A DNA stretch of 64,000 bases from an uncultured Clostridia bacterium (GTDB lineage Bacteria > Bacillota > Clostridia > Oscillospirales > Acutalibacteraceae), in NCBI GenBank assembly GCA_944376655.1, contig CALWDJ010000007.1, forward strand, positions 1-64,000. Reading direction: 5' to 3'. Position numbers and translations under genes: made by a program. The notes below the pieces were generated by a model. The model was not told where the DNA came from and ran no database searches. It was given only the letters and a program-made list of their open reading frames with translations. This document shows positions 1 through 8,507 of the stretch, in pieces. How positions within the stretch are numbered: the first letter of the stretch is position 1; every line of letters starts with the position of its first letter.

Positions 1-338
1 CACTGTATCGCTATGTCCGTAGTCGTTCTTAATCTCAGAAAGCTCATGCTTTCTTTGCCTCACTTTTTGAAACAGCACTTTTTATATTTCGGATTTTTTG
101 AGTTTTCTTTTATTCAGTAGACATTATATATAAAACAAATTTTTTTGAACGGTATATCAAATAAAACACGTAATATAATCGGTTTTTTAATATCTGTAAT
201 TAAAGTAATTATATAAATCCGTAAAGAGGCGATATAATAATTGCTTTAGGTATGGCGGAACATCACTTTTTACATGCAATTATTTTATCGGCAAAGCATG
301 GAGATGATATTATCAATATGTTTTGGGAGTGATGGTAA
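1..338. other. AT-rich region without a gene
   Basis: No convincing coding sequence is visible on either strand. The stretch is clearly more AT-rich than the rest of the window, with many T and A runs. A TATAAT-like hexamer lies at 233-238 but I could not pair it with a good -35. The low GC and the decayed gene that follows suggest an accessory or eroding segment. Confidence 0.6.
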
Positions 339-747
339 TTGTGGTCTATAATTTATAGAATTTTATATCCCTATATTTTTTGTTTCGTTTTAATGGGTAT
401 ATTTGCAGTCGTTTCATTTCATGGGTATTATAAGGTTAAAAACAAGAAAAAAGAGATAAAAGTAAAAAACACACGGTATAATATGGTCGGTTATTGCCGC
501 GTTCAGCTTGATTTTTGCGATGTATTGCAGCTTTGATTTGATTTTAAAGGACTTTGTTACACGGTACGGAACATATGAGTATTCAAACAGAGACAAGGAT
601 TTGCTGATACTTTGGTTTTCGGTAAGCGACGGTCAGGATTCCTGCCATACGTTTTTAAAAAACGGTAAAAATATTGAAGAAGGAACGTGATATAAATTTG
701 TATACAGCAAGCGAACGCGAATGCTGATTTATATTGAGGAAATATAA
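339..747 (+). pseudogene. decayed small two-helix membrane protein gene
   Basis: The frame opens at a TTG (339) behind a GGGAGTGA ribosome site and encodes a hydrophobic helix (residues about 5-27) and a Lys-rich loop. Near 464-478, around a run of six A residues, the continuation shifts by one base into another frame, which gives a second helix (IIWSVIAAFSLIFAMYCSF) and a polar tail. That frame meets an in-frame TGA at 688-690 and then continues sensibly (YKFVYSKRTRMLIYIEEI) to TAA at 745-747. I read this as one gene of about 135 codons broken by an extra base and a nonsense codon. The family is not recognised. TGA is a normal stop elsewhere in the window, so recoding is unlikely. Confidence 0.5.
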
Positions 748-778
748 ATTTACGGAAACTCAATTTAAGTATAAAAAT

Positions 779-823
779 ATACGGCGGACGGTTTCTCTTT
801 GTTTCGGTAACCGTCCGCCGTAT
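779..823 (-). terminator. terminator of the DUF2975-XRE-DUF4173 unit
   Basis: A 15-bp perfect stem pairs 779-793 with 809-823. Read on the minus strand it is followed by ATTTTTATA, so it should end transcription coming from the membrane-protein operon at 850-3128. The plus-strand side has no T run. Confidence 0.7.
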
Positions 824-849
824 TCGTGTTTCCTGAATGCCGATCACAA

Positions 850-2463
850 TTAAAAATATTCTGTCAGGCAGTTTTTTTCTTCCTGCGGCTCGGGGAGCAG
901 TGAAATTATCTCGTCAAACCGGTCTTCTATAATTCCCTTCGCCTTTTCTCTTGAGTAATTATATTCGGAAAAACCGTTTTTTCTGCTTCCGGCGATGCTG
1001 TCTTCCTCGATTACAAAGAGCTTTTCCGCACGGCTGTAAAGCGCTTTGGCCGCCTGCTCGCTTACGTCTTTATCCTTGCTGTCAAGCAGCAGTGCCATAT
1101 ACGGCACCGCCGAGTCCGAAAGACCGCCGAGGTGATTTACGTCTATTTCACTGAGCTTTTCAGACGTGTACCACTGCGTGTTGCAGCGGGCTATTGTCCG
1201 GTCGATATCGCAGTAGCCCGACGCTACGGCGATGCAGGCGAGAACCGTTACGGCGTATTTTATTACGGGAAAGCGCGGCCTGAACATATAAACGGCGGCG
1301 CCGGCGAAAATAAGCAGCAGTGCCGCCATAAACACGCTGGTCATAAGTCGCAGCCGCGTAAGCCCGAAGGAATCGATATAAAGAAACATTTTTGAAAGCG
1401 CCGTTACGGCAAATACGGCGGAAAAAAGACATACCTGCAATGAAAGCAGGCGGACCGCCAGCGGTACTCTGCCGCTTTTGTCCCGCCTGGCGGCGCAGAC
1501 GCAAAAGACTATAACGCAGAGATTTATTCCGGCGACCGCGCACAGCTCAAAAAATCCGCGCCGCGCGTATTCAGAGGCGGTAAAAGAATAATTTTCCGGC
1601 AGAAAACCCGAAAAAGCGCTGAAAAAGTAGGCGAGCTGCGAAAAAAGATAGGCGGCGTAAAAGACCGAGAGAACAGTCAAAACGGTCACGGAGGTAGCGG
1701 CTGGCAATCTGAATGAGGACCCTGAACCCTCGCGTTCGGCTCCGACAAGCTCTTTTTTCACTGAAAAGAGCATGGCAAACAGGAAAACAAAAAGCACTGC
1801 TCCGATAAATATTTTGACCGCCGTTTCGAAAAATCCGGAAAACATACTGCCCATCATATGCTCGAACGCCGCGTCAGAGCGTATAAGCAGGGGCAGTATA
1901 ACCGCGAGCAGCGGCACGGAAATCGCGAGTCCGGCAATTATATTCTTGTCGGGACCTCTGCGTTTTTCGGCGGAGTAATATTTACCGTATGAGCGGAAGG
2001 GCTCGCAGACATTTGTCATCGGGACGGCTGTGAGAATTTCGGCGGCGGGCAGCAGCACCGAGCCCGCTTTTGTATAGGTCTGCGAAACAAAAACCCCGTA
2101 AAGGCATACCACGGCGGCGAAAAGCAGAAAATTTACCGCCGGGTCGTTGTATAGTGCGAAAACTCCGGAAATAAGCAGGGAAGCCGCGCCGCAGAAAAGC
2201 GGGAATAATTTGGGGTGCGTGCCTTTTCCCGAAAGATATACGGCGGTGAGCGCGAAAAGCACAATGTACGAAACGGTAAATCCCGCCGCGAATCCGCCGA
2301 AAAGCGAAAGTGAAACGAAAAAAACCGAAGCTACAAAGGTTATGACCGCGAAAACAGTATCGCGGGTCTGCCATTCGGCAGGTTCGGGCTTTGAAGCATA
2401 ACGTTCATAGCTGTCTGTCAGCACAGGCTCGTTTGTGTCGGATACTGTATGAGTCTCGTTCAT
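850..2463 (-). CDS. DUF4173 (DUF4153-like) multi-pass membrane protein
   Basis: A 537-residue protein with a polar N-terminal tail of about 30 residues, roughly a dozen hydrophobic segments through residue 430, and a charged cytoplasmic-looking C-terminal tail of about 110 residues. The stretch YIDSFGLTRLRLMTSVFMA (about residues 360-380) and the later GGLSDSAVPYM motif are typical of DUF4173/DUF4153 membrane proteins of Firmicutes, whose biochemical role is not known. The ATG is preceded by GGGAGG. It begins three bases after the stop of the XRE regulator gene and is the last gene of a minus-strand operon that ends at the hairpin at 779-823, so the regulator probably controls its own unit. 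Confidence 0.8.
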   Translation of the reverse strand: MNETHTVSDTNEPVLTDSYERYASKPEPAEWQTRDTVFAVITFVASVFFVSLSLFGGFAAGFTVSYIVLFALTAVYLSGKGTHPKLFPLFCGAASLLISGVFALYNDPAVNFLLFAAVVCLYGVFVSQTYTKAGSVLLPAAEILTAVPMTNVCEPFRSYGKYYSAEKRRGPDKNIIAGLAISVPLLAVILPLLIRSDAAFEHMMGSMFSGFFETAVKIFIGAVLFVFLFAMLFSVKKELVGAEREGSGSSFRLPAATSVTVLTVLSVFYAAYLFSQLAYFFSAFSGFLPENYSFTASEYARRGFFELCAVAGINLCVIVFCVCAARRDKSGRVPLAVRLLSLQVCLFSAVFAVTALSKMFLYIDSFGLTRLRLMTSVFMAALLLIFAGAAVYMFRPRFPVIKYAVTVLACIAVASGYCDIDRTIARCNTQWYTSEKLSEIDVNHLGGLSDSAVPYMALLLDSKDKDVSEQAAKALYSRAEKLFVIEEDSIAGSRKNGFSEYNYSREKAKGIIEDRFDEIISLLPEPQEEKNCLTEYF

Positions 2464-2465
2464 AT

Positions 2466-2672
2466 CTATTCCTCCCTGTATTCGAGAATGTCGGCAGGCT
2501 GGCAGTCAAGCACGCGGCATATGCTTTCAAGCGTGGAGAACCGTATCGCCTTTGCCTTTCCTGTTTTGAGAATGGAAAGGTTGGCCTGTGTAATGCCGAT
2601 TTTTTCCGCAAGCTCGCCCGATGAGATTTTTCTTTTTGCCATCATTACGTCAAGATTTACAATTATAGCCAT
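2466..2672 (-). CDS. small XRE/Cro-type HTH regulator
   Basis: A 68-residue one-domain DNA-binding protein. The helix-turn-helix lies at about residues 20-45 (SGELAEKIGITQANLSILKTG) and the protein ends soon after ILEY, as in the short HTH_26-type regulators that accompany DUF2975 proteins. I place the start at the ATG at 2672, because AGGTGA sits five bases upstream and overlaps the stop codon of the DUF2975 gene; a GTG at 2681 is possible but has no spaced ribosome site. It is translationally coupled to the preceding gene. The family usually acts as a repressor of its own operon; that is inference here. Confidence 0.85.
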   Translation of the reverse strand: MAIIVNLDVMMAKRKISSGELAEKIGITQANLSILKTGKAKAIRFSTLESICRVLDCQPADILEYREE

Positions 2673-2681
2673 AGCAGTCAC

Positions 2682-3128
2682 CTATACCGTAAGCTCGTTC
2701 TCGGTTTTAATCTCTATCGCCGCGGCAAAAACATTCTTTATCACCCTTAATATCAGGGTGAAGAAAACTGCCGCCAGACCTACGAGATAAAAGGGCAGAT
2801 AAAAATAACCGGCGGCGAGGGTGATAAGCGCAACCGCGGCGCAGTACCACGAAAGCAGCCGCAGGTGCAGCACGTTTCCGTGAATAAAAATTTCACCGTC
2901 AAGAATATTCTTAAGCAGTCTTATCAGTGAATAAAGCGCGGCGAGCGCCGCCGGCAGGCATATATAGCATACTGTCATTATAACGCTGCGCAGCTCCTTG
3001 TTACGTCCGGTTTTACAGATGTACCAGTCGGTAAGCCACGGAAGCGTAACCGCGGCGGCTATCACGGCGATTAAAATCAAAAACGTAAGGCAAAGCGTCA
3101 GGCGCGCCGATTTTGTGTGAGCATTCAT
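2682..3128 (-). CDS. DUF2975 membrane protein
   Basis: A 148-residue protein with four hydrophobic helices (about residues 10-30, 45-70, 90-112 and 115-132) and a C-terminal acidic tail ending in ENELTV. The SW-containing third helix, the VFFTLILRVIKNVF segment and the Glu-rich end match DUF2975, a family that is almost always encoded directly before a small XRE regulator, exactly as here. The partner arrangement suggests a membrane signal or regulator-sequestering pair, but the function is not established. It is the first gene of the minus-strand unit; the ATG follows GGAGG at a normal distance. Confidence 0.8.
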   Translation of the reverse strand: MNAHTKSARLTLCLTFLILIAVIAAAVTLPWLTDWYICKTGRNKELRSVIMTVCYICLPAALAALYSLIRLLKNILDGEIFIHGNVLHLRLLSWYCAAVALITLAAGYFYLPFYLVGLAAVFFTLILRVIKNVFAAAIEIKTENELTV

Positions 3129-3532
3129 ATTTTTTCCTCCCCAAATGTCATTATCTGCATATTACAGCATTTTTTATCGTTTGTCAATAAAAATATACCA
3201 AAAAACAATATTACAGTTTTGTAACCGCTTTTTTTTAACAATGTATTTCAGAGAGAATAAGGTAACATGAAAACGGATTGTTTCAATGAGTACGGATAAA
3301 TCGCGTCAGCCGGGCTGCGGGATAAGCCGCTTTCGCACGCTTGACAATAATAAGCGTTATAGGTTATCATATTTTAAGACGGAAAGACAAATATTAAAAT
3401 TCAAGGAGCGTGCGGACCGCTTTTTTCTTAAATCGGCAGAATTTATAAATTGTGTTGTTCAGTTTCGGACGCAAATCCCTTATGATATAAGTGTCGTGAA
3501 TACCGGCAAGAAAAGAATAGGGAGATTTTAAT
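3129..3532. other. intergenic region between divergent units
   Basis: This gap separates the minus-strand DUF2975 operon from the plus-strand unit starting at 3533. It contains a plausible plus-strand promoter at 3341-3370. A short frame at 3286-3531 has no ribosome site, no recognisable domain and atypical composition, so I do not call it. Nothing else is apparent. Confidence 0.6.
3341..3370 (+). promoter_or_regulatory. sigma-A-type promoter for the 3533 unit
   Basis: TTGACA at 3341-3346 and TATCAT at 3365-3370 are separated by 18 bases. It lies about 160 bases before the first gene of the membrane protein/TetR unit, so the transcript would carry a long leader. Confidence 0.5.
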
Positions 3533-3892
3533 ATGAACACAGACAGAATTTACGCCGAAAGAGTAGCGGGCGAATACGCCCCGAAAAAAGCATCAAAGGT
3601 TCAGGCGCTGAAAAAGCTGGACCGCAGGGCAAAAAAGCCGGCAAATATTTTTGCGTATACCTTCGGCACGTTTATGACGCTTTTGCTCGGATTCGGAATG
3701 GCTCTTTCGATGGGAGCGCTGGGGGACGCGGGAACCGAGGGGTTTGTTCTCGGAATAATAACCGGTATTGCGGGAATGGCGGGTATCGGTGTGAATTACC
3801 CGATTTACAGGGTGATACTCGAAAAAGGCAGGCAAAAATACGCTTTTGAAATCGTGCAGCTCGCTGAAGAAATTACCGGAAACGAAGACTGA
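3533..3892 (+). CDS. conserved small membrane protein, function unknown
   Basis: A 119-residue protein: a charged N-terminal 40 residues with EYAPKKASKVQALKKLD, two hydrophobic helices (about 41-62 and 68-95) rich in Gly and Met, and an amphipathic tail ending ITGNED. It resembles small conserved Firmicutes membrane proteins without a known role. The ATG follows AGGGAG. The next gene, a TetR regulator, starts 20 bases after its stop, so the two are probably co-transcribed and the protein may be under the control of that regulator. Confidence 0.75.
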   Translation: MNTDRIYAERVAGEYAPKKASKVQALKKLDRRAKKPANIFAYTFGTFMTLLLGFGMALSMGALGDAGTEGFVLGIITGIAGMAGIGVNYPIYRVILEKGRQKYAFEIVQLAEEITGNED

Positions 3893-3911
3893 AATAATCG
3901 GAGGGCGGAAA

Positions 3912-4517
3912 ATGAATAGGTCTGAAAGTAAATATTTCAATACCGCTCTTAAAATGGATGAGGCGCTTATATCTTTGCTCGAAAACAAGGATCTTGAATA
4001 TATTACTATAAAGGAGATATGCGAAAAAGCCGGCGTGAACCGTTCGACGTTTTATCTGCATTATGAAACGGTAGCGGAGCTTGTGAACGAGACGGCGGAA
4101 ACCGTCAACGAACGCTTTACGGCGTATTTTACGCAGATAAAAAGGAATATATTTGAAAAATTGGGCGAACAGGAACTGAGCGACCTTGTCCTGATAACTG
4201 AGGAGTATCTTCTTCCGTATCTTCAGTTTATAAAGGATAATCAGAAAATTTACAGAGCGGCGTTCCGCAACCCTGCCGGTATGCAGTCTCATATGCGTTA
4301 CGGCAATCTTAAAAAGTATATTCTTATTCCGATTCTGGAGCGCTTCGGAGTACCGCCCGAATACAGAGAGTATTATATTTCCTATTATATAGAAGGCATA
4401 GCCGCTGTTATCCGCGTATGGCTCGGAAGAAACTGCGAGGACAGTACCGAAATGATAGCCGCCGTGATTGAGGAATGCGTAAGACCGAAAGGACACAAAT
4501 ATGACAGGGAAAAATAA
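3912..4517 (+). CDS. TetR/AcrR family transcriptional regulator
   Basis: A 201-residue regulator. The N-terminal helix-turn-helix spans about residues 28-50 (ITIKEICEKAGVNRSTFYLH), with the FYLHY signature of TetR proteins; the remainder is a helical ligand/dimerisation domain. I place the start at the ATG at 3912, eight bases after GGAGGG, rather than at an upstream in-frame ATG inside the previous gene. The stop codon overlaps the next coding sequence by 17 bases, so the regulator and the downstream membrane protein are translationally coupled. It probably controls its own operon; the ligand is unknown. Confidence 0.85.
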   Translation: MNRSESKYFNTALKMDEALISLLENKDLEYITIKEICEKAGVNRSTFYLHYETVAELVNETAETVNERFTAYFTQIKRNIFEKLGEQELSDLVLITEEYLLPYLQFIKDNQKIYRAAFRNPAGMQSHMRYGNLKKYILIPILERFGVPPEYREYYISYYIEGIAAVIRVWLGRNCEDSTEMIAAVIEECVRPKGHKYDREK

Positions 4518-5196
4518 ATCCGGCACTGTAAAGAGTTTTTTAAGCAGCCGGAAAAACGACTACGCATTCAAGACGGCGGCGGGCAGCTTTGTATCTATGG
4601 CTGCTACGGCTCTGTTCGCGCTTTACAACGGATATTTATGTATTGCTTTTCTTTCCGTATGGCACGGAAGCATCTGCGTTTTTTATCTGCTGCTTGTCGC
4701 CATACGCGGAATTATACTTTATTCCGAACGGAAAAGCATAAAATCAGAGGCCGAAAAGCGGGAGGCGCAAAGGCGCAGAACCTATCTTATCAGCTGCGTA
4801 ATGTTGCTTATGCTCGACCTCGCGCTGATTGTTCCTATATCCATGATGGTTATGATGATGAAACCTGTGTATGTCGATCTTGTGGCGGCTATTGCCATGG
4901 CGGTATATACAACCTATAAAATAACCGTCGCCTCTGTCAACGTAAGAAAAAAGACGAGAAATCAAAGCGGGGATATTCTGATAGCAGAGCTGCGGACTAT
5001 AAATTTTATCGACGCGCTGGTTTCAGTCCTTACGCTGCAGAATACACTTATAATGGTGAAGTCATCGCCCGGGGAGGCAAGAGATATGCTGACTTTGTCG
5101 GCCGTCACAAGCGGGGCGGTTTATGTTGCGATAGTCCTTATATCCGTAATCATGCTGATACAAGGGCTCAAAAAGGGAAAAACCGGCGGTTTTTAA
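4501..5196 (+). CDS. multi-pass membrane protein, function unknown
   Basis: A 231-residue protein with about six hydrophobic segments (about 28-48, 50-75, 97-122, 125-145, 172-190, 200-222) separated by a basic, Glu/Arg-rich loop at about 78-95. No family signature is recognisable to me. It begins inside the end of the TetR gene, so it is likely the main target of that regulator. A strong hairpin at 5272-5309 follows 75 bases after its stop. Confidence 0.7.
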   Translation: MTGKNKSGTVKSFLSSRKNDYAFKTAAGSFVSMAATALFALYNGYLCIAFLSVWHGSICVFYLLLVAIRGIILYSERKSIKSEAEKREAQRRRTYLISCVMLLMLDLALIVPISMMVMMMKPVYVDLVAAIAMAVYTTYKITVASVNVRKKTRNQSGDILIAELRTINFIDALVSVLTLQNTLIMVKSSPGEARDMLTLSAVTSGAVYVAIVLISVIMLIQGLKKGKTGGF

Positions 5197-5271
5197 GCCG
5201 GCCGCGCCGAAAATCCCGTTATCAAGGCTCCGCTTATTTTGATAAGACAGGTTTATTTTTTTTTAATAACG

Positions 5272-5309
5272 CCGTCCGGTTTCGTGTAAAGCTCTGCTGA
5301 ACCGGACGG
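5272..5309 (+). terminator. hairpin ending the TetR unit
   Basis: A perfect 10-bp stem pairs 5272-5281 (CCGTCCGGTT) with 5300-5309 around an 18-base loop. It is followed by TCTTATTATA, a poor T run, so it is either a weak terminator or a 3'-end stabilising hairpin. Confidence 0.5.
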
Positions 5310-5384
5310 TCTTATTATATCTGCACGCCATGATGCCGTGTACGGCAAAAATCACTGTTTAAAAACAAAAATGACAAATTAGTA

Positions 5385-5425
5385 AATAAGAGAAAACAAG
5401 AGAAAAAACGAGAAAAAACGAGATA
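5385..5425. repeat. ten-base tandem A-tracts upstream of the rplM promoter
   Basis: Four copies of a GAGAAAA-type unit are repeated every 9-10 bases, directly upstream of the AT-rich stretch that leads into the rplM -35 box. Phased A-tracts of this spacing bend DNA and can act as an UP-element-like activator; that role is inference. Confidence 0.6.
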
Positions 5426-5459
5426 TTAAAATGCAAATTAAAATTTTTCAAAATAACAG

Positions 5460-5488
5460 TTGACAAAGGAAAAGGTATGTGCTATTAT
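5460..5488 (+). promoter_or_regulatory. rplM-rpsI promoter
   Basis: TTGACA (5460-5465) and TATTAT (5483-5488) are spaced by 17 bases. The predicted transcript start is about 38 bases before the rplM ATG, which leaves no room for a large leader RNA. Confidence 0.8.
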
Positions 5489-5532
5489 ATTTTAGCTGTG
5501 TAATAACATCAAATTTTTGGAGGTTTTGAATT

Positions 5533-5961
5533 ATGTCAACATTTATGGCAAAACCTGCTGAAATTCAGCGTAAATGGTATATAGTAGACGCCGCCGGCAG
5601 ACCGCTCGGCCGCACCGCCGCCAAGGTCGCGGATCTTCTCCGCGGAAAGTTGAAGCCGGAGTTTACTCCGCATGTCGACTGCGGCGACCATGTTGTTGTT
5701 ATCAACGCTGATAAGGCAGTTTTAACAGGCAAAAAGCTCGAAAAGAAGTTTTATCGCCGTCACACCGGATATATCGGCGGTCTCAAGGAAGTAAAGTACG
5801 CTTCCCTTATGAAGACCCGTCCTGAGCTCGCTATGGAGCTTGCGGTTAAGGGAATGGTGCCGGACACCACTATCGGCCGTAAGGCTCTCACAAGGCTTCA
5901 TGTTTACAGCGGCACTGAGTACGCTCAGGTTGCCCAGAAGCCCGAAAAGCTTGAATTTTAA
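5533..5961 (+). CDS. rplM: 50S ribosomal protein L13
   Basis: A 142-residue protein, the usual length of L13, an early-assembling protein of the large subunit. The N-terminal segment [19 protein letters not shown] (about 15-34), the [15 protein letters not shown] stretch and the C-terminal [11 protein letters not shown] are family hallmarks. The ATG follows TTGGAGG at good spacing. The gene pairs with rpsI 17 bases downstream, the arrangement conserved across bacteria. Confidence 0.98.
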   Translation: MSTFMAKPAEIQRKWYIVDAAGRPLGRTAAKVADLLRGKLKPEFTPHVDCGDHVVVINADKAVLTGKKLEKKFYRRHTGYIGGLKEVKYASLMKTRPELAMELAVKGMVPDTTIGRKALTRLHVYSGTEYAQVAQKPEKLEF

Positions 5962-5978
5962 GAAAGGAGCGAGTCACA

Positions 5979-6377
5979 ATGTTTGAAGCAAAGCCTTATT
6001 TTTACGGAACAGGCAGAAGAAAAAGCTCTGTTGCCCGTGTTCGTCTTTACGCAGGTACCGGAAAAATCACCATCAACGACAGAGAGATGGACGATTATTT
6101 CGGCCTTGAGACCTTAAAGCTCATAGTTCGTCAGCCGCTTGCGCTTACAGGCACCGCTGATAAGTTTGATATCGTCTGCCGCGTTGCCGGAGGCGGTGTT
6201 ACCGGTCAGGCGGGAGCTATCCGCCACGGTATTGCCCGTGCTCTGCTCCAGTCAGACGCCGAGCTTCGTCCGGAGCTTAAAAAAGCCGGCTTCCTCACAC
6301 GCGATCCGCGTATGAAGGAAAGGAAGAAATACGGCCTCAAGGGAGCGCGCCGCGCACCCCAGTTCTCCAAGAGATAA
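5979..6377 (+). CDS. rpsI: 30S ribosomal protein S9
   Basis: A 132-residue small-subunit protein. It begins with [17 protein letters not shown], contains [21 protein letters not shown] and ends in the conserved basic tail RAPQFSKR, whose last Arg reaches the P-site tRNA in known ribosomes. The ATG is preceded by AAAGGAG. It is co-transcribed with rplM and followed by a strong terminator pair at 6412-6460. Confidence 0.98.
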   Translation: MFEAKPYFYGTGRRKSSVARVRLYAGTGKITINDREMDDYFGLETLKLIVRQPLALTGTADKFDIVCRVAGGGVTGQAGAIRHGIARALLQSDAELRPELKKAGFLTRDPRMKERKKYGLKGARRAPQFSKR

Positions 6378-6411
6378 TTTCTGTTATCAGGGAGAAACCG
6401 AAGAAAAATGT

Positions 6412-6460
6412 GTCCGCACAGCTTTTGCCGTGCGGACGTTTTTTGTGCGGACATTTTTTT
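6412..6460 (+). terminator. rplM-rpsI terminator with two alternative 3' arms
   Basis: GTCCGCAC at 6412-6419 can pair with GTGCGGAC at 6430-6437 (followed by GTTTTTTG) or with an identical GTGCGGAC at 6445-6452 (followed by ATTTTTTT). Either fold gives an intrinsic terminator. Confidence 0.85.
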
Positions 6461-6552
6461 GCATATTCGCAATTTATTATCCGCCGAAGCGGTTGCAATA
6501 AAGTATGTGCTGTGGTATCATTACAATGTAAATTTTTGCTTGGAGGACTGAA

Positions 6553-7278
6553 ATGAGACTTCTTATAATACGTCACGGAGATCCGGATTACAGTATAGAT
6601 TCCCTCACCGAAAAGGGAAAGCGCGAGGTACAGCTGCTGAAAGAGCGGCTTTCAAAGCTCGATGTAAAGGCGGTTTACTGCTCGCCCTTAGGCAGGGCGA
6701 GGGATACGGCTCAGCCGACCCTTAAGGCGCTCGGAAAAACCGCCGAAATCTGCGGCTGGCTCGAGGAATTTTCGGGTTACATAACAGACCCCGATACAGG
6801 TGAAAGGCGCATACCGTGGGATCTTCTGCCTTATTTCTGGACAAATGAGCCGCGCTTTTTCGATAAGGACAAATGGATTGACGTTCCGCTTATGCAAACC
6901 GGAGATGTAAAGGAAAAATACCGCGCGGTATGCGACGGAATCGACGGACTGCTCAAAAAACACGGATATGTGAGAGAAAACAATATGTACCGCGCCGAAA
7001 GAGAAAACAGGGATACTGTATTGCTGTTTTGCCATTTCGGGGTTGAGTGCGTAATACTTTCGCATATTCTGAATATTTCGCCCGTACTGCTGTGGCACGG
7101 CTTTGTAGCGCTGCCATCGTCGGTTACCACACTTATAACAGAGGAACGCGAGCAGGGGAGGGCGTATTTCCGCTGCAACGGATTCGGGGATATTTCGCAT
7201 CTTTACGCGGGAAATGAGCCGGCTTCCTTTCAGGCGAGGTTCTGTGAGAATTTTTCCGAAACCGAAGAGCGGCACTGA
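6553..7278 (+). CDS. histidine phosphatase superfamily protein
   Basis: A 241-residue phosphoglycerate-mutase-like phosphatase. The catalytic RHG triad is at residues 7-9, the SPLGRARDTA motif at about 43-52 is the usual phosphate-binding Arg region, and the second catalytic His is in FCHFGVE at about 159. The long middle insertion (about 75-145, with WTNEPRFFDKDKW) resembles broad-specificity phosphatases of Firmicutes; the substrate cannot be told from sequence. The ATG follows GGAGG. It ends two bases before a flavoprotein gene, so the three genes 6553-10076 look like one operon. Confidence 0.85.
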   Translation: MRLLIIRHGDPDYSIDSLTEKGKREVQLLKERLSKLDVKAVYCSPLGRARDTAQPTLKALGKTAEICGWLEEFSGYITDPDTGERRIPWDLLPYFWTNEPRFFDKDKWIDVPLMQTGDVKEKYRAVCDGIDGLLKKHGYVRENNMYRAERENRDTVLLFCHFGVECVILSHILNISPVLLWHGFVALPSSVTTLITEEREQGRAYFRCNGFGDISHLYAGNEPASFQARFCENFSETEERH

Positions 7279-7280
7279 TT

Positions 7281-8507
7281 ATGAAAAACGATGTTATAAT
7301 AATAGGCGGCGGCGCGGCGGGTCTCTGCGCGGCGGTCGCTCTTAAGAAAAAATCGCCGCGGCTGTCGGTGCGGCTGCTTGAGGCGATGCCGAGAGTGGGT
7401 AAAAAGCTGGCGCTTACCGGCAACGGGCGCTGCAATATAACAAACAGAGATATAAAACCCGGGAGGTACCACGGTAAAAATCCGGAGTTCTGCCGTTACG
7501 CGCTTGAAAAATATTCGGGATATGAAACCGAGTGTTTTTTTTCAGGTATAGGCGTGAGCTTTTCCTATGAGGGGGAAAAAGCGTATCCGTCATCGTTTCA
7601 GGCAGCGTCGGTCGTGGACTGCCTGCGCTTTGCTGCGGACGAGGCGGGCGTAACCGTGATGACCGAAACAAAGGTCACGAAAATCCAGACGTCAGGCGGA
7701 CTGTTTAAGGTTATTGCCGGCAATATGAATTTTATGGCGAAAAATGTTATAATCGCCGCCGGACTTTTGTCGGGCGGCGACAGGCTCGGCTGCGACGGGG
7801 AAATGCTTGAGCTTTTAAAAAAGGCGGGCTTTAAAGCGGTTAAGCTCAAACCGGCGATAGTGCAGCTTAAGACCGGAACCGATACCGTAAAACAGCTTAA
7901 GGGCATTAAAACCGACGCGCTTGTGACCCTTGAAAAAGACGGAAAAGCGCTGAAAACCGATTTCGGCGAGGTGCTTTTCTGCGATTACGGGCTTTCGGGG
8001 CCGCCGGTGCTTCAGGTTTCGGGCGCGCTGCCGGAAAATCCCGCCGGCTGTACCGTATCGCTTGACCTGTATCCTGATATAAGCGTCGAAGAGCTTGCGG
8101 ATACACTTTTTAAAAGGGCGAAGAATCTCGGCGCAAGACAGCTTGACGAATTTTTTACCGGTATGCTCAACAAGCGGCTCGGTCAGGTTATACTCAAAGC
8201 CGCGGGTCTTAAATTAAGCGATTATGTATCGTCGCTTGACAGCGGCTCGGTTTTAAAAACGGCGGACTTTTTAAAGAAATTCCGCTTTAATGTTACGGGA
8301 ACCACCGGATTTTTGAATTCGCAGGTCACTTCGGGCGGACTTGACACATCACAGTTTGACAGTAAAACAATGATGAGCAGGGAATGCCCCGGGCTTTACG
8401 CGATAGGAGAAATACTCGATATCGACGGCGACTGCGGCGGCTTCAACCTCCAGTGGGCGTGGTCGAGCGCGCTCTGCGCTGCGGACGCTATAACCGGGAG
8501 GAAATAA
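7281..8507 (+). CDS. BaiN/RdsA (YhiN/HI0933-like) family flavoprotein
   Basis: A 408-residue NAD(P)/FAD-dependent oxidoreductase-like protein. It opens with an FAD-binding Rossmann motif (IIIGGGAAGLCAAVAL, residues 5-20), followed by the family motif LTGNGRCNITN (about 46-56), and closes with GEILDIDGDCGGFNLQWAW (about 370-388), the diagnostic end of the HI0933/BaiN family. Members include a bile-acid dehydroxylation enzyme, but most have no assigned substrate, so I give none. It starts two bases after the phosphatase stop and abuts the next flavoprotein gene. Confidence 0.9.
   Translation: MKNDVIIIGGGAAGLCAAVALKKKSPRLSVRLLEAMPRVGKKLALTGNGRCNITNRDIKPGRYHGKNPEFCRYALEKYSGYETECFFSGIGVSFSYEGEKAYPSSFQAASVVDCLRFAADEAGVTVMTETKVTKIQTSGGLFKVIAGNMNFMAKNVIIAAGLLSGGDRLGCDGEMLELLKKAGFKAVKLKPAIVQLKTGTDTVKQLKGIKTDALVTLEKDGKALKTDFGEVLFCDYGLSGPPVLQVSGALPENPAGCTVSLDLYPDISVEELADTLFKRAKNLGARQLDEFFTGMLNKRLGQVILKAAGLKLSDYVSSLDSGSVLKTADFLKKFRFNVTGTTGFLNSQVTSGGLDTSQFDSKTMMSRECPGLYAIGEILDIDGDCGGFNLQWAWSSALCAADAITGRK

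Noticed and set aside
1..77. A minus-strand frame reading KHELSEIKNDYGHSDTV off the left edge
   Set aside because: Only about 26 codons are visible, there is a stop just upstream, no ATG in frame and no ribosome site, so it cannot be supported as a gene fragment.
688..690. TGA as a recoded sense codon (selenocysteine or Trp)
   Set aside because: TGA ends many intact genes here, for example feoB and glgC, and no insertion element is evident, so decay explains the codon better.
3286..3531. An 81-codon plus-strand frame upstream of 3533
   Set aside because: It has no ribosome site, no recognisable domain and unusual composition, and a promoter lies inside it.
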